DNA of 13,190 bases from an uncultured Porphyromonas sp. (lineage in GTDB: Bacteria > Bacteroidota > Bacteroidia > Bacteroidales > Porphyromonadaceae): NCBI GenBank assembly GCA_900554935.1, contig USJF01000024.1, positions 1-13,190 of the forward strand, read 5' to 3'. Positions 11,885 through 13,190 of the stretch are shown one piece after another; positions within the stretch are counted from its first letter, which is position 1, and each line of letters starts with the position of its first letter. The translations under genes and the position numbers were made by a program. A model generated the notes under the pieces. The model did no database searches, had not been told where the DNA came from, and was given only the letters and a program-made list of their open reading frames with translations.

Positions 11885-13190
11885 ATGAATTTAAGACAAA
11901 TCATTTCAATCCTCGGACTCTCAGCAGTGGCCTTTATTGGGGCCGCTGCTCAGGGCGAGGTGGTGAGCGAATTTGCCACCGACTCCACTAAAGTGGTGAC
12001 TTACAACGATGATAAGTACAAGGTGGAGACCAATCACTTTGGCGACAACTGGTTCATCACCCTACAGGGTGGTGCCCAGATGCTCTTTGGTGACCACTCC
12101 AAGCAGATGGATTTTGGCGACCGCCTCACCCCTGCTGCAACGGTAGCATTCGGTAAGTGGTTTACCCCTACCATCGGTGTGCGTGCGCGCTTTACTGGCT
12201 GGGAGCTCAAAGGCGTTTCGGGCCATACCAATAGTATCCCTGGCAACTACCAAGGCTTTATCACTGGCGTGAAGGATGGTCAGGGGCTACAGGGTGCTAC
12301 TCAGAACGAGGGTGCCACGAAGCGCAATACCTATCCTCTGTACAACACCAAGATGCAGTACCTCAATAGCTCTGTGGATGTGCTATTTGACGTGGTGAAC
12401 CTCTTCGGTGGTTATAAGGAGGATCGCTTCTTCCACCTGATGCCTTATGTAGGTATCGGTTGGGGTCACTCTTTCAATAAGCCTTTCCATAGTGTTGGTG
12501 GCGTGATGAAGGAGCAACGTGAGAGCAATGAGGCGACTATCAATGGTGGTCTGATCGCTGCCTGCCGTCTTTCTGATGCTCTTTGGATGCACCTCTCTGC
12601 CGACGCTTTCTATGCCAATGACCGCTTTGATGGTCAGATCGGTGGCCGCTGGGGCGAGGGTATCCTACAGGCACAGTTGGGTCTGACCTACAATATCCCT
12701 GGCCGTGGCTGGAACCGTAGTCGCACTACTGTAGTGACCTACAATGAGGAGCTACTCAACACTCTTCGTAACCGTGTCAACGAGCTACAGCGTGCTAATC
12801 AGGTGCTCCGTGATGAGCTAGCTAATCAACCTGCCGTGCAGGAGGCTAAGGAGACGATCATCGCTGGTCCACTACTCGTGACCTTCGTGATCGATAAGTG
12901 GGACCTCTCTAATAAGGATAAGGTGAACCTTGGCTACCTAGCTGAGGCAATGCGTCGTGAGCCAGATTCGAAGTTTGTGATCGCGGGTTATGCCGACCGT
13001 GGTACCGGTACTTCGAAGCGCAACCAGTTCCTAAGCGAGCAGCGCTCTAAGGTGGTGATCGACTTCCTCGTTAACGAGCAAGGCATCAGCCCAGACCGCT
13101 TGATCCGCGAGTCCAACGGTGGTGTAGAGAATATGTTCTACGACGACCCACGTTGTAGCCGTGCCGTAATTTCACGAGTTGCCATCAAGT
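11885..13190 (+). CDS. OmpA-family outer-membrane protein (Pgm6/7-like), truncated at the window edge
   Basis: The visible 435 residues give an outer-membrane beta-barrel protein with a peptidoglycan-binding tail. The signal peptide ends AFIGAAA, with cleavage likely before Q23. A barrel of about 250 residues has aromatic-rich alternating strands (for example WFITLQGGAQMLFG). A Tyr/Glu/Leu coiled-coil linker spans about 288-318. The OmpA domain starts near 330 (LLVTFVIDKWDLS) and includes GYADRGTG (D371) and NQFLSEQR (N380, R387), the Asp and Arg positions that hold the diaminopimelate of peptidoglycan. The domain is nearly complete, ending SRVAIK at the edge; the stop is outside. The layout matches P. 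gingivalis Pgm6/Pgm7. The ATG lies 19 bp after the adhesin stop. Codon use is more G/C-rich than upstream, as expected of a highly expressed porin. Confidence 0.93.
   Translation, partial: MNLRQIISILGLSAVAFIGAAAQGEVVSEFATDSTKVVTYNDDKYKVETNHFGDNWFITLQGGAQMLFGDHSKQMDFGDRLTPAATVAFGKWFTPTIGVRARFTGWELKGVSGHTNSIPGNYQGFITGVKDGQGLQGATQNEGATKRNTYPLYNTKMQYLNSSVDVLFDVVNLFGGYKEDRFFHLMPYVGIGWGHSFNKPFHSVGGVMKEQRESNEATINGGLIAACRLSDALWMHLSADAFYANDRFDGQIGGRWGEGILQAQLGLTYNIPGRGWNRSRTTVVTYNEELLNTLRNRVNELQRANQVLRDELANQPAVQEAKETIIAGPLLVTFVIDKWDLSNKDKVNLGYLAEAMRREPDSKFVIAGYADRGTGTSKRNQFLSEQRSKVVIDFLVNEQGISPDRLIRESNGGVENMFYDDPRCSRAVISRVAIK

Overview
The window looks like a chromosomal segment of a Bacteroidales bacterium, most likely Porphyromonas or a close relative. 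Three observations support this: promoters of the TTTG-N20-TAnnTTTG type with exact spacing, Bacteroidota-type protein families (DUF4248, type V fimbrillins, Wza/Wzc with a Tyr-rich tail, a Pgm6/7-like OmpA protein), and weak Shine-Dalgarno use. The genus is inferred from family resemblance only.

Layout. Bases 1-60 may hold the 3' end of a gene that closes inside a terminator-like hairpin. Bases 61-695 carry no convincing gene but are highly structured: four strong palindromes (131-374), a five-unit array with an exact 23-bp period (431-545), and the minus-strand terminator (618-645) of the next gene. A small DUF4248 gene lies on the minus strand (696-998). It is divergent from a plus-strand run of polysaccharide genes: a GT4 glycosyltransferase (1435-2562), an initiating phosphoglycosyl transferase (2627-3370), a Wza-type export lipoprotein (3424-4251) and a Wzc-type tyrosine kinase/copolymerase (4271-6613). 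Next come a 63-residue peptide (6636-6827), a fimbrillin-like lipoprotein (6901-8040), a 261-bp gap holding a second 23-bp-period array (8172-8263), a 1187-residue tip-adhesin-like lipoprotein (8302-11865), and an OmpA-family porin that runs off the right edge (11885 onward).

How the genes fit together. The PGT would load the first sugar phosphate on undecaprenyl phosphate and GT4 would extend it. Wza and Wzc would control chain length and export. No flippase, polymerase or further glycosyltransferases are present, so this is a partial locus. The downstream genes encode surface proteins: two fimbrillin-family lipoproteins that resemble a stalk subunit plus a large tip protein, then an OmpA that tethers the outer membrane to peptidoglycan. 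All run the same way with short gaps (19-73 bp) except at 8041-8301, so the segment reads as a cell-surface cassette for glycan plus fimbriae.

The most unusual signal is the pair of 23-bp-period palindrome arrays about 7.6 kb apart. They share a 13-bp core, the same period and the same kind of divergent last unit. One lies in the gene-free left region and one just upstream of the adhesin gene.
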